A stretch of DNA of 64,000 nt from Cydia pomonella (taxonomy: Eukaryota > Arthropoda > Insecta > Lepidoptera > Tortricidae). The stretch lies in NCBI RefSeq assembly GCF_033807575.1, contig NC_084723.1, positions 1,865,247-1,929,246 on the forward strand, given 5' to 3'. This document shows, piece after piece, positions 10,501-19,957 of this stretch. The notes under the pieces were generated by a model. The model was not told where the DNA came from and did no database searches. It was given only the letters and a program-made list of their open reading frames with translations. The position numbers were made by a program, and so were the translations under genes. How positions within the stretch are numbered: the stretch's first letter is position 1; each line of letters opens with the position of its first letter.

Positions 10501-11672
10501 AAGCCGAAGACAATAGGGACATTTTTAATAATTATGAGCTTTTAGGTAATAAAGTCTACCGAAGAACGCCCCGAGGTCGGAAATGGGTGGTGCCAAAAAA
10601 ATGTATCTGGCAAATCCTAAGAAGCACGCATGACGATCTGGGCCATTTTTCAGTTGACAAGACTGTCGAACGCATCAACCATCTTTATTGGTTCCCACGA
10701 GTGAGATATACAGTTAAGAAATATATCAAAAACTGTATAAATTGTTTGTATTTCAAAAACAAAGGTGGGCCAAAAGAGGGTGAACTGTTTCCTTTACCTA
10801 AGCATGCTCAGCCGTATCATACATTACATATGGATCACTTAGGTCCATTTGTGGAGACAAAACAAAAAAATAGGTATTTATTAGTGATGGTTGACGCGTT
10901 TACAAAGTTTGTATTCATTTATGCCGTGAAAACAACAAACTCTGCTCACGTCATTAAAGAATTAGAACTTATGTCTAAAACGTTTGGATATCCAAGGCGC
11001 GTGATCACGGATGCGGGTACAGGGTTTACGTCTAGTGAGTTTACACAATATTGCCATAGTAATAACATTCGGCGTCATACAGTAGCTACAGGAATGCCAC
11101 GTGGAAACGGTCAGGCGGAGCGTTTTAATAAAACCATTTTAGATGCTATGAGGACGTTAGGCGCTAATACGGATGACGATCGTTGGGACCAATATGTTAA
11201 AGTATTACAACAGGGACTCAACAGCACTATACATAAAACCACCAAAGCAGTACCAAGTGAAGTGTTCTTAGGATATCGCGTAAGAACAGCTAGCGATAAT
11301 TTATTGACATCCGAGCTTGATAACGGGGTATTAACTGATGTTTCTGACTTGCGTAAAAAGGTCGATGAAAATATTAAAGCCGATGCATTATATCAGAAGA
11401 AGCGGTTCGATGAATCACGAGTTCAAGCGTGCAAGTATTCGGTGGGTGATCTTATTTTGCTGAAAAATCAAAGCAAAAATAACGATGGTCAAAGTAGAAA
11501 GCTGATGCCAACTTATAAGGGACCATTTCAAGTCAAGAGCGTCCTAGGGAATGACAGATACGAGGTGACGGATATGCGAGGCTCGGAACGAAGTACTAAG
11601 CTCTATTCGGGCACAGCCGCAGCGGAAAACATGAAGCCGTGGATTCGAATAGGAGATTGGCCTTCAGATTAA
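7572..11672 (+). CDS. Gypsy-1 gag-pol polyprotein (1366 aa, intact)
   Basis: The frame can be read back to a TTG in the LTR, but the first ATG is at 7572 (MGNSRRSRKRKS), 27 bases past the LTR, and I use it. The N-terminus is basic and Ser-rich. A retrotransposon Gag domain spans about 75-235. Two zinc knuckles (CFTCGG, CDFCSKRGH) lie near 285-320. The protease motif FIDPGAS is near 358, with ILIGR as its second motif. RT shows catalytic YLDD near 671, and RNase H has YTDAS near 817. Integrase has an HHCC head near 1020-1060 and DDE residues in MDHLGP (about 1087), TDAGTGF (about 1146) and QAERFNK (about 1182). All domains are in one frame with no gag/pol shift. No env-like gene follows. Codon use is AT-leaning like its surroundings. 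Confidence 0.93.
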   Translation: MGNSRRSRKRKSARAASSSSSSSYDSESTRTPSPPPPRRKKASRSTSKARNRSTQKARNGSETVSHTNSNTLNNIIPEFDPLKDDIDAWLSIIKSYAKTFDWSDEITRYQALNKLKGSAKVWYDSLLRTDKQWPSWRWADWHSKLSASFRIQRNMFELLKEVVEQKPRENQSLYEFYFDQKCRIDRLRLNFSDQDVISIILGNIGDGNIETNSFGSCDQLASFLHSRTYKIKKSNSNIPSKSSQSQSTVPNISTKIPSSGTVGQAASSHSVSVDESGTHSQTRRVIKCFTCGGNHKRSQCDVKCDFCSKRGHLESACFHKKGLKTESKVDKQEVKFVSSSNARDKFVKQIVLDNVVIHDAFIDPGASCSLISESLAQKHSLKYDHLTSPVFLQGFQKGTTKPVKYMLNASLKLDSVHLENVNFYIIDDLEGCDILIGRNVTEHPDLMYSRIGNVLQFNYAKQYDEFCKIINETEIDADSNHAELLSLFSKYSDCVARNLSELGKVKNHEMIITVSDPRPVQSRPFRSSPSDRQIIRDMVEELLANEIICNSDSPYASPALLVNKKNGEKRLCVDYRALNKVTVTDKYPMPRIEDLVDRLQGSECFTSLDLKSGYYQIPLSADSVPKSGFITEDGHYNFLRLPFGLVNAPSCFQQMMNKVLGNLRFGNVIVYLDDVYLVTRTVDENIKLLEQVLNIFRDNGLTLNLKKCHFFKSEIEFLGYKIKPNKVMPNDSKLEAVKCFPTPRTVHQLRQFLGLISYFRKFIKNCAMISSPLTKLLKKDSTWAWEDTHERAFQMLKEKLLSNNVLTIFDPSKDHVLYTDASREGIAGILMQITEEGEKPVHYYSRQTTQDEKRYHSFELELLAIVASLQKFRLYLLGSPFKIVTDCNAVRYALTKKEIIPRIARWVLSTQEYSFEIQHREGARMQHVDALSRNPVPSGEKPECEVVLSITEADWMLSVQLQDPELVKIKKILESGQAEDNRDIFNNYELLGNKVYRRTPRGRKWVVPKKCIWQILRSTHDDLGHFSVDKTVERINHLYWFPRVRYTVKKYIKNCINCLYFKNKGGPKEGELFPLPKHAQPYHTLHMDHLGPFVETKQKNRYLLVMVDAFTKFVFIYAVKTTNSAHVIKELELMSKTFGYPRRVITDAGTGFTSSEFTQYCHSNNIRRHTVATGMPRGNGQAERFNKTILDAMRTLGANTDDDRWDQYVKVLQQGLNSTIHKTTKAVPSEVFLGYRVRTASDNLLTSELDNGVLTDVSDLRKKVDENIKADALYQKKRFDESRVQACKYSVGDLILLKNQSKNNDGQSRKLMPTYKGPFQVKSVLGNDRYEVTDMRGSERSTKLYSGTAAAENMKPWIRIGDWPSD

Positions 11673-11674
11673 AT

Positions 11675-11798
11675 GTAAGTCTTTTGTTATTATTTCGTGT
11701 TGGCAAAGATAATAAAAAAACCCGTAATTAGTATTAATGTTATATTAAAAGCTTTGTCACATACCTAAATATGTGCTAATATATGTTTTTTTTTTTAG
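11675..11798 (+). other. Intron-like segment downstream of Gypsy-1 pol
   Basis: Three bases after the pol stop is a consensus donor GTAAGT (11675). It is followed by TGCTAAT (11774-11780, a good branch-point match), a run of 12 T and the acceptor AG (11797-11798). Length is 124 bp, ordinary for an insect intron. The exon joined to it carries no protein that I recognise. It may be a 3'-UTR intron or chance. Confidence 0.4.
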
Positions 11799-12226
11799 CG
11801 ATTTTGGCTCTTGATAACAAATTTTTATGTGTTGTTCCACAGACAAAGAAGACTTGTTATGAGGTGAACTTGGAACGCTTAAGTGAAGCTTTTCGCTCGT
11901 TAAGTGCAAGTGACTTTATAATGAGAATGAATGGGTTCGAATATAATTTAACTCGGTCTCTTGAAGTAAATAAGTGCGAGTGATTATTATTCAGAACTTA
12001 TTTAATATATATTAATTGTCTGGTACTAAGTGGCCAACACTTGATAAAAAGTAAGACTTCTATCATGTACATCTCATGTCGAACAAACCAGTTGAAATAA
12101 TTACTGGGAGAAAAAAAAAACAATATACTTAAATATAACACATTTTAATTCTATGTAATTTCGCACATTATAGGACCCTGGATGGATCGTGGTGGTGTCA
12201 GGGGCTGACACATTGCAGAACGGCCG

Positions 12227-12476
12227 TGTTGGCAACCCCGAGTTCACGCCAAGATTCTACCTGCTGCGCGGCCGACTTGGTGGTGGTGGCGCCCCTCCAC
12301 CTGCATAAATACCGCTGCAGAGCCGGGGACCGGGTCTTTTGCGATTTAGACTTCGGCTTCGACACATGACATTTCGTTTAGCAATGTAATTTGATTTATT
12401 GTACATTTATTTTTGATTAAAAAGTATTTCGTATATTTCAATAGTTTTCTTTGAGTAAATTATATTATTGTTTACA
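12227..12476 (+). repeat. Gypsy-1 3' LTR
   Basis: Partner of 7295-7544. The bases just before it are AACGGCCG, not a purine tract; the nearest purine-rich run (GGGAGAAAAAAA) is over 100 bp upstream. TTAT target duplication follows. Confidence 0.92.
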
Positions 12477-12499
12477 TTATTATTAATTGCATGTAAAAA

Positions 12500-13153
12500 T
12501 ACGCAAGTAAGTATAACGGGTTAGCACCTTCGAGCAACACCGGCTTCCGACACGTCGGAAGGGAGGAGCCCAAGCGATATCTTACCGTACAAATCTTTCT
12601 GCCATTGTTTGCGGGGGGAAACGTCCACACAGTCGCACTTCTCACTCACTACATACAAAATCCAATCTGTAATGACGACACAAATACATAGAAAATGACA
12701 CACGTCATAGACAAATCTTGCACACCTCGATCTATTTTTGTGTACAGACGAGTCACAATGCACCGCCATAGGCACAGTTGTGCCAGTGCTTTGGCACAGG
12801 GGAAATAGTATGAATGCCGTCTCCCTGTGTTGCTCGAGGCCTCGAGGGTTAGCACTGATTGACTATACTTGCCCCAAAACTAACTGGCCACTGAGATCAT
12901 AATGCTATCTCCTTTACCCTTGTTAAGACCAACCAAGAGTGAAAGAGATGGCATTATGACCTGACTCGCCACTTAGTTTTGCGCCAAGTATAGCACGTTA
13001 TCTTTTCGCGGACAAGCAAAGTAATATTTTTTGTTTTAATTAGTATGGATTTCCGCAAAGTAACGCCTGATTCTATTCATTAGAGGGATTCGTCAATTGA
13101 AAAAGAGAAAACGCTTTTGTACTTCTAAATATTTTCCATTCTCCATGATTTTT
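12500..13153. repeat. Older interspersed repeat with a 43.6-kb relative
   Basis: Contains GTTAGCACTGATTGACTA ... GCACGTTATCTTTTCGCGG, which recurs inverted at about 43596-43640, and a TTTTCCATTCTCCATGATTTTT stretch that recurs at 28255-28285. It continues after the next element at 13685 with GTTATTGACACAATGAAAAC, also found at 28287 and 42448. No coding content. It is the host for a 125-bp MITE and an AGGGTTCC element. Confidence 0.5.
12866..12990. mobile_element. 125-bp MITE with TA duplication
   Basis: Starts TACTTGCCCCAAAACTAACT and ends AGTTTTGCGCCAAGTA, imperfect inverted repeats of about 27 bp, with TA on both sides (12864-12865, 12991-12992). The related sequence near 43610 reads straight across as GACTAGCACG (inverted there), an empty site that fixes both ends. 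TA duplication points to a Tc1/mariner-type transposase. Confidence 0.75.
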
Positions 13154-13679
13154 AGGGTTCCTTAGCCAAATGGCAAAAAAGGAAGCCTTATGGATTCATC
13201 ATGTCTGTCTGTCTGTCCGTTCGTATGTCACAGCCACTTTTTTCCGAAACTATAAGAACTGTACTGTTGAAACTTGATAAGTAGATGTATTCTGTGAACC
13301 TCATTAAGATGTTCACACAAGAATAGAAAAAATACTATACATATAGGGGGTCCCCCATACTTAGTATCCATACAATTTTATTTTTTCATCAAACCCATAC
13401 GTGTGGGGTAGGTCTTCAAAAATTATATTGAGGTTTCTAATTTTTTTTTTCTAAACTGAATAGTTTGCGCGAGAGACACTTCCAAAGTGATAAAATGTGT
13501 CCCCCCCCCTGTAACTTCTAAAATAAGAGAATGATAAAACTTAAAAAAATATATGATATACATTACCATGCAAACTTCCACCGAAATTGGTTTGAACGAG
13601 ATCTAGTAAGTAGTTTTTTTTAATACGTCATAAATGGTACGGAACCCTTCATGGGCGAGTCCGACTCGCACTTGGCCGC
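13154..13679 (+). mobile_element. AGGGTTCC-family element, copy 1
   Basis: Begins AGGGTTCCTTAGCC and ends CACTTGGCCGC. TTTTT occurs on both sides (13149-13153, 13680-13684), and an apparently empty site at about 28262-28290 supports these ends. The body has GTCTGTCTGTC repeats, a run of nine or so C and the conserved GAGTCCGACTCGCACTTGG end. It has no protein frame. This is a very common lepidopteran interspersed repeat whose transposon class I cannot name. Confidence 0.65.
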
Positions 13680-13852
13680 TTTTTGTAGTATGTTATTGAC
13701 ACAATGAAAACTAAGATTATAGGTTTTTTTTTCAAGAACCTATAAATCTAGAATATATTATGCCGAAGCGATTGACATATTGACATCAAAATCAAAGTGA
13801 TGAAAGTGAAGTGAATCAGAACGAAAGAAAAAGTCACACGGTATTAATTAAC

Positions 13853-14362
13853 CCAAAGAGAATTTGAAAAAGAGGTGTATTGTAAAAGAAAATGTGTAGC
13901 GACGTAAATTTACAGCCATCTTTCCACACACATAAAACTTTTAGAACGCCATTTGACTTTGATACGTACTTATGTTTTCACTGATATGTGTTCCATTTGT
14001 TAAATATCAAAAAGTGGCGCCATCTTACCGGACACTAACTAAGTATGGCGCCATCGCTCAAAACGATGCTGCTATTACCTTTGGCTTTGATCTATAAGAC
14101 TGTTTGATATTTAATAAATTTAACACATATCATTAAAATAATAAATATCAAAGTCAAATGGCGTTCTAAAAGCTTTAATTATGTGTCGAAAGATGACAGT
14201 AAATTTACGTGGCTACAAAGTATTCTTTGACAATAGTCATATTCATATTCATATTTATTTCGTATATGCATGATACATTACACGTCAACACATTATAAAG
14301 ATAAGATTAACACCTAATACATTTTCGATCAATACATCTCTATTTCAAATTCTCTTTGATAA
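13853..14362. mobile_element. Long foldback (inverted-repeat) element with nested LINE tail
   Basis: Left arm from about 13853 (AAAGAGAATTTGAAA...) through GTAGCGACGTAAATTTAC to TTAAATATCAAA pairs with a right arm from about 14103 through GTAAATTTACGTGGCTAC to TTTCAAATTCTCTTTG at 14360. Arms are roughly 100-140 bp. At the centre, two GGCGCCATC-type motifs face each other. The right arm is interrupted at about 14236-14330 by a LINE tail. Class unknown. Confidence 0.6.
14236..14330 (-). mobile_element. LINE 3' tail inserted in a foldback arm
   Basis: ATTCAT repeats followed by ATTTATTTCGTATATGC, the reverse complement of a LINE-type tail. CAATA lies near both junctions and may be its target duplication. 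The left arm of the foldback lacks this segment. Confidence 0.45.
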
Positions 14363-14741
14363 AACGCATTTACTTCGTTCACATATACTTTTATACGCTG
14401 TGTTGTATCAACGTACATCGTATAAGTAAAAGTATCTTCGTTTAATTTAATATCTTAATTTTGTAAAGCTACATTACATGTTTCAAACACATTAAAGTAA
14501 ATATTAAATTAATACGTAAGTTAATTAACATTAATTTAAATAAGCAAAGTTATCCACCTAAAGTTATAATATAAGTAAGCCTTGTAGCCTGCGGCAAATT
14601 AACCATAACTCGTATTACTCGTAATGATGTCACTAACTTATGATGGAACGAATTTCATGCGTAGTATATGATAAGAATACCGTGAATCTTATAAACGACG
14701 GAGGTGTTATCTTACTATAGTTCGTGTCATGCCTCGATATT
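14363..14741. other. Unassigned AT-rich stretch
   Basis: No open frame, terminal repeat or tRNA-like box recognised. Confidence 0.3.
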
Positions 14742-15152
14742 CGGTTATTCGCGGATGGTCTAAAACGCAAAATGACTAGTGTAATATTTTGCCTATATCG
14801 CTATTAGTCTACATCGCGAACGGTCTAGAACGCAAAATGACCACTTTTTATTTCATTATGTAGGTTAGGTTTGTTAGTTACCTTCAAATGTCACACTTAC
14901 GTACGAATTTACAAGTGCGACAGAGAGGCAACACGTCGAACGTGGTTCGCGGTAGGCCCTCAGAATAGGAGCTCCGCGGCAGCGGGGCTCCGTCGACATC
15001 GCTAACGTAAGGATAAAACGACGAAAATGATGTAGGCATTTTGCGTTCTAGACCGTTCGCGATGTAGACTAAAAGTGATATATGCAAAATAAAGTGATAT
15101 ATGCAAAATATTACACTAGTCATTTTGCGTTTTAGACCATCCGCGAATAACC
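14742..15152. mobile_element. MITE with ~100-bp inverted repeats
   Basis: Left arm GGTTATTCGCGGATGGTC... and right arm ...GACCATCCGCGAATAACC match for about 100 bp, including the ACGCAAAATGACTAGTGTAA block and a second GCGAACGGTCTAGAACGC block. CCTCGATAT before and CCTCGAATAT after look like an imperfect 9-10-bp duplication, suggesting hAT- or MULE-type mobilisation. The right arm contains a small direct duplication of AAGTGATATATGCAAAAT. The 103-codon open frame across it on the minus strand is chance. Confidence 0.65.
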
Positions 15153-15488
15153 CCTCGAATATACACAGTAGCTTTTTGATTTCAGTTAATTTCAAGGGTG
15201 CATCCCTGAGCTTAAATTAAGTAACTTTCTCAAAGACACCGGTATTCTAATCGACTCCATTCGGAACACGATCGGTGTTCGAACTGACATTGATATGTCA
15301 CAGCTTTCGATTGTTTGGTTGAGTTAAATATAATGCCAGCGTTACAACAACGCTATATACAACATTCAATTACTAAACAGTTTTGAATGATTGACGGTTA
15401 GTTTCACTACACATAAATCGACCGGGATATAAACCGTGATTAACTTTTATATTGTTTTTATTGAGCTCCCGATATTTGATTACTTTTT
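15153..15488. other. Unassigned stretch
   Basis: Mixed-composition sequence without a recognisable frame or repeat end, running up to the next AGGGTTCC element. Confidence 0.3.
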
Positions 15489-16168
15489 AGGGTTCCGTAG
15501 CCAAATGGCATAAAACGGAACCCTTATAGTTTCGCCATGTCCGTCTGTCTGTCTGTCTGTCTGTCTGTCCGAGGCTTTGCTCCGTGGTCGTTAGTGCTAT
15601 AAAGCTGAAATTTGGCATGGATATATAAATCAATAAAGCCAACAAAGTCGTACAATAAAATCTAAAAATTTTTTTTTTTTTAGGGTACCTCCCCTACACG
15701 TAAAGTGGGGGTGAATTTTTTTTTCGCTTCAACCCTAGAGTGTGGGGTATCGTTGGAAAGGTCTTTCAAAACTAATAGGGGTTTTCAAAAAACATTTTTT
15801 GATAAAGTGAATATATTCGGAGATAATCGCTCCGAAAGAAAAAAAAAATGTGTCCCCCCCCCTCTAACTTTTGAACCATAGGTCAAAAAAATATGAAAAA
15901 AATCGTGGAAGTAGAGCTTAAGAAAGACATTAAATGAAAACTATAGCGGACATGATCAGTTTAGCTGTTTTTGAGTTATCGCAAAAAGTTTTCCCTTCAT
16001 AGTAAAAAGACTTACTTTAATTAGGTACTGATTATGCAAATTTGCCTATTTGTTTAAGTCGGGTGAAAGGTACCATTTACTACACTTTAAGCTCCAGTTT
16101 AGCTTATTGTGACGGAAGAGTAACTACGGAACCCTACACTGAGCGTGGCCCGACATGCTCTTGGCCGG
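15489..16168 (+). mobile_element. AGGGTTCC-family element, copy 2 (diverged subfamily)
   Basis: Starts AGGGTTCCGTAGCC and ends GCTCTTGGCCGG, with six GTCT repeats near 15541, a C run near 15855 and a late ACGGAACCCTACACTGAGCG block. The interior differs clearly from copies 1, 3, 4 and 5, so it is a separate subfamily. Non-coding. Confidence 0.6.
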
Positions 16169-16186
16169 TTTTATTATATATATTAT

Positions 16187-16480
16187 TTAATTAACTTTAC
16201 AATTTAGTTTATTAAGTGATTCTTGAGTGACATTGGTAGTACACACATTACCATAATCAATGATCGGCAACACTAAGGACTGCACTAACATCTTTTTCGT
16301 GTTTACCGCCAGAATTTTTATAAGTTTATTGAGAGTTCTAAGTGTTCCTGTGACTTTCCGACTTATATCCGACAGCTGACCAAACCAGGAAAGGGTAGAA
16401 TCTAAGATTAATCCAAGATTCTTAACCCAACTGGTCACCGGAATTACAGTATCCTTATGTATGTCAGTCTTTAAGGTTTA
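16187..16480 (-). pseudogene. LINE reverse transcriptase fragment
   Basis: The minus-strand translation contains VKNLGLILDSTLSW, ISRKVTGTLRTL and LVQSLVLPIIDYGN. This is the conserved C-terminal part of the RT of Jockey/CR1-like non-LTR retrotransposons. About 95 residues remain and both sides are truncated, the downstream side near the AGGGTTCC copy 2 boundary. It is a dead remnant. Confidence 0.75.
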
Positions 16481-16524
16481 ATTTAAAAGCTTTTAATGCC
16501 TGAGAATACTAAAAAAAAAATATT

Positions 16525-16660
16525 TTAGGTACAGTCAAGGTGCCAAAAGTGCTAAAAATATGTATACACGACCTTATTGCCTATACATTAAAGTAGTGTG
16601 TACATATTTTTGGCACTTTGTCCGTGTCATTATTTAATACCTTGAGTGTACCTATAAGAG
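16525..16660. mobile_element. Palindromic MITE, relative of 25376-25513
   Basis: GTACAGTCAAGGTGCCAAAA faces TTTTTGGCACTTTGTCCGTG, with a short AT-rich centre containing ATATGTATACA. The same core GTGCC...TTTTTGGCAC occurs in the element at 25376-25513. Confidence 0.45.
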
Positions 16661-17389
16661 TGTTAGGACTGTTGCCTTCTTACTGCAATCCTACAAGAAA
16701 TTATAAAGATTGATTAAACTGGAACTAATGGCGAAACATTGGCAACGACAGTTGTTACGTAGCAGCTATGTATTTTTGTGTACGTTAAAAAGACTTTAAA
16801 TTGTTATTATTGCATGTTAAAAATTGCTCCAGCTAACCTATAGGGTTAAAATAATTGATATGCTTCCAAAATTGCAATATTTCCACCTGGAAACATTCGG
16901 AAACTTATCATATTTTTGTAAAGGATTCGAAATTTCCCGTTTCCAAAATGAAAATTTCCTTTGTTATGTATAATTTTCCTAAAATTTCCGAGAACTTTCA
17001 AACTTTCTGGTAACTTTTCGTAACTTGCTCATCTGTAGTTAAAATATTCTCACATCCAGGCCACACAAAGCAGACGTCATTAAACTCCGAACTTGTCCCC
17101 CGGCATACTTATCAGGATTAGAAACTTGGCATCAACTCATTACAATTATCTTCAAGCAAATATATTTTTCCCTTTCATAACCATTGTATCTTGAGCTTTC
17201 GATTTGGAGAAAACATTTCTAATCGGAGTTCTGAGTTGAACTGATCTATGTGCTGCCTTTCGTGTTTAATAATAGTAGATTGTTAACCAAGCGATGAAAG
17301 GCACTCATTTCTGGCGAGTAGGTTTGATAGTCATATGATAGTGTTGTGTTGCCGGTGAGTAAGGTTGCCAGAGTTCAACGAGGGTGCAC
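16661..17389. other. Unassigned AT-rich stretch
   Basis: No frame or complete repeat recognised. A run of ATTTCC-like words near 16880-17020 is low-complexity. Confidence 0.3.
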
Positions 17390-17462
17390 TCGCATTTAAC
17401 TCCACTTGAGTTGCAGGCGTACATAGGCTACTTACCAACAGGCGGGTATCAGATGAAATATC
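17390..17462 (+). repeat. Fragment of a GCAGGCGTACATAGGCTAC repeat
   Basis: ACTCCACTTGAGTTGCAGG followed by CGTACATAGGCTAC also appears inverted at 57960-58005, where the fuller version continues to CGTGGTATT. It looks like the 3' end of an RTE-like LINE. Confidence 0.4.
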
Positions 17463-17487
17463 TAAACATGTCCACAAATATAAACAA

Positions 17488-18214
17488 GCGGCCAAGTGCG
17501 AGTCGGACTCGCCCATGAAGGGTTCCGTACCATTTATGACGTATTAAAAAAAACTACTTACTAGATCTCGTTCAAACCAATTTTCGGTGGAAGTTTGCAT
17601 GGTAATGTGTATCATATATTTTTTTTGATTTTTCATTCTGTTATTTTAGAAGTTACAGGGGACACATTTTTCCACTTTGGAAGTGTCTCGCGCAAACATT
17701 TCAGTTTAGAAAAAAATGATACAATACAATACAAATATACTTTATTGCACACCTCAATACAGAAACAGTACAAATATTATAACACATAAAGAAGAGGTAA
17801 ACAACAGGCGGTCTTATCGCTAAAAAGCGATCTGTTCCAGACAACCTTTAGGTAGCGGAATTAAAAAAATATATATATATGTTATGTCAGTAGGTGTTCG
17901 AGATGCAATAAAAGAAGAAACCTAAATATCATTTTTGAAGACCTATCCATAGATACCCCACACGTATGGGTTTGATGAAAAAATATTTTTTGAGTTTCAG
18001 TTCTAAGTATGGGGAACCCCCAAAATTTATTGTTTTTTTTTTCTATTTTTGTGTAAAAATCTTAATGCGGTTTATATAATACATCTACTTACCAAGTTTG
18101 AACAGTATAACACTTATAGTTTCGGAAAAAAGTGGCTGTGACATAAACGTACAGACAGACGGACATGACGAATCTATAAGTGTTCCGTTTTTTGCCATTT
18201 GGCTACGGAACCCT
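17488..18214 (-). mobile_element. AGGGTTCC-family element, copy 3
   Basis: Minus orientation: GCGGCCAAGTGCGAGTCGGA at the left and GGCTACGGAACCCT at the right. A LINE tail is inserted at about 17719-17870. The C-run part is short in this copy. Non-coding. Confidence 0.65.
17719..17870 (-). mobile_element. LINE 3' tail inside AGGGTTCC copy 3
   Basis: ATACAATACAATACAAATATAC then TTTATTGCAC, with AACAACAGGCGGTCTTATCGC further in. Reverse-complemented, this is the common ending GACCGCCTGTTG...CAATAAAGTATATTT seen in plus orientation at 26060-26170. Confidence 0.55.
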
Positions 18215-19275
18215 AAAAACTCCTAATTCGTTAAACAAGCAACATATCTTTCTTTGGAGTGCAAAAAGCTTTCTCCCTAACAAATGGACTGCAAATACGT
18301 AGGGTCAGAAATAAAGTGCTTATTTACTTAGTCTTCCTTTTCCTTAAACAAAATCTCACTAATCCGAGCTTTGTGTGTAATATGCTTCGCAATATGTAAC
18401 ACTAAAATTCTTTCTTGCCCACGGTTGCAAAAAATATGACAGAGATATATTTGTACTGGAAGGGGCGTCGCCATCAGGCCTTTGTTTTTTTTGTATACCA
18501 CTTGTATATTTTGCTTTATAACTTGTATAGCAAATGGGACCGTGCGAAGTGCATGGTGGGGGTAAGTAAAGTGATCCCAGCGCATAAGGTGGTAAAAATT
18601 TGAACTAACTGCGGATAGCGTCTTTAACATTTCGTACAATTATATGGCTCGAAATGAAACTTTGATTTACGATTACTCCTGAAATATTCATTTAAATTGT
18701 ATGGTGTAAGGGACCATTGTAAGCTGTATGAAATGCTAAATATAACTAACGTAATATATTTTGATAATTGTTAATAATGTATCCATGTAAATAGCTTTGC
18801 AAATGCCACATATTACGTGATCTTTTTCTAGAAGTTACGAATATGTATAGTAAGTTATCCTTAAAAGATAGACATTTATCATCGCGGACTTTTTTGTAGA
18901 CCTATGAATGAGAAACAACCCCACCATACATTATGTTGTTATAGCTCAAACGGATTAGGCAGCGTTTTCGATTAAAGCTGCTAGCCAGCGTGATTTTTTC
19001 CGGCAACATCGTTATATTTCAAACAATTTACACAAAACCTTAACAAGTTATATACTTAAGCCTTCCTCAAGAATCACTCTATTGATAGATGAAAGTCGTA
19101 TGAAAATCCGTTCAGTAGTTTTTAGTTTTGGAGTAGTTTTATAAGATGTAGTGAATTGACGTTTTCCCTTGCCGCTAGACTTGCGGACACTAGGTTGCGT
19201 GACAGTCGCGCACGCTCCCAATATGATCGTTTTAAGAAATAAGTGTTATACCAACGGATAATTATATGAATTATC
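18215..19275. other. Unassigned stretch
   Basis: AT-rich, with no protein-like frame. The overlapping 60-100-codon frames near 18330-18640 on both strands do not resemble known proteins and I treat them as chance. Confidence 0.3.
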
Positions 19276-19509
19276 GGCCCGATTCGAAGAAAGATTAAGA
19301 CACGTTTACGATCTTGGAAAGATCTTTAAAAGATCGATAGCTCCACGATATGTCAAAATTGACGTTTATTTCGATTCTGCTGATCCCAATAAGATCTATC
19401 TACGATATATTTAACGTCAAAGGACATTGGTTGCCCGAATTGAGCTGCTTCTGTCAATCATACGACATACAAACGATATCTAAATGTGTACTTATCTAAA
19501 CCAGAACTT
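19276..19509. mobile_element. GGCCCGATTCGAAGAA MITE, copy 1 (right end lost)
   Basis: Begins GGCCCGATTCGAAGAAAGATT and follows the copy at 19716 through ACGACATACAAACGATATCT to CTAAACCAGA, then stops at a T run and the AT microsatellite. Confidence 0.6.
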
Positions 19510-19538
19510 TTTTTTATTAACCGAAAGAAAATATAGAA

Positions 19539-19545
<7 letters not shown>

Positions 19546-19608
<63 letters not shown>
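19546..19608. repeat. (AT)n microsatellite
   Basis: About 30 uninterrupted AT units next to an A run. Confidence 0.95.
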
Positions 19609-19715
19609 CTATTTTATACCGATCATTACAGACCCCTGAATTGCTCACAGCGCTTGAACAAGTTAAATTTAAGAGTCTGCAGCATGCTCAGCTCTCCATA
19701 CAAAAGTAGTTACGG

Positions 19716-19957
19716 GGCCCGATTCGAAGAATGATTAAGAGATGCTTAAGATCTTGGAAAGAGATTGAAAAGATCGATAACTACACGAACAAATCTGCTG
19801 TGATCTCAATAAGATCTATTTACGATATTTCTAACGTCAAAGTGACATTGGTTGCCCGAATCGTGCTGCTTCTATCAATATACGACATACAAACGATATC
19901 TAAACCAGATCTTATCGTTATCTTATCTTTTCCGTATTTCATTCTTCGAATAGGGCC
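19716..19957. mobile_element. GGCCCGATTCGAAGAA MITE, copy 2 (both ends)
   Basis: Left GGCCCGATTCGAAGAATGA and right TCATTCTTCGAATAGGGCC form a terminal inverted repeat of about 19 bp. Relatives lie at 19276 and, inverted and truncated, at about 57785-57905. No coding capacity. Confidence 0.65.

Larger units (their letters stand above)
7295..12476 (+). mobile_element. Complete Gypsy LTR retrotransposon, Gypsy-1 (5,182 bp)
   Basis: Two 250-bp LTRs (7295-7544 and 12227-12476) begin TGTTGGCAAC and end TTTACA. The 4-bp target duplication TTAT is at 7291-7294 and 12477-12480. A single intact gag-pol frame with order protease, RT, RNase H, integrase is diagnostic of the Gypsy (Metaviridae) class. 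Fused gag-pol and the integrase motifs suggest an mdg3/micropia-like clade, which I hold as tentative. LTRs read as identical, frames are open and ends are complete, so it is young and could be autonomous. Confidence 0.93.

Noticed and set aside
11783..11983. 66-codon frame between Gypsy-1 pol and the 3' LTR, considered as env or an accessory gene
   Set aside because: Its ATG lies in the T tract of the intron-like segment. There is no signal peptide or transmembrane pattern, and I recognise no family.
14884..15195. 103-codon minus-strand frame
   Set aside because: It crosses the inverted repeats of a MITE and reads its arms as protein.
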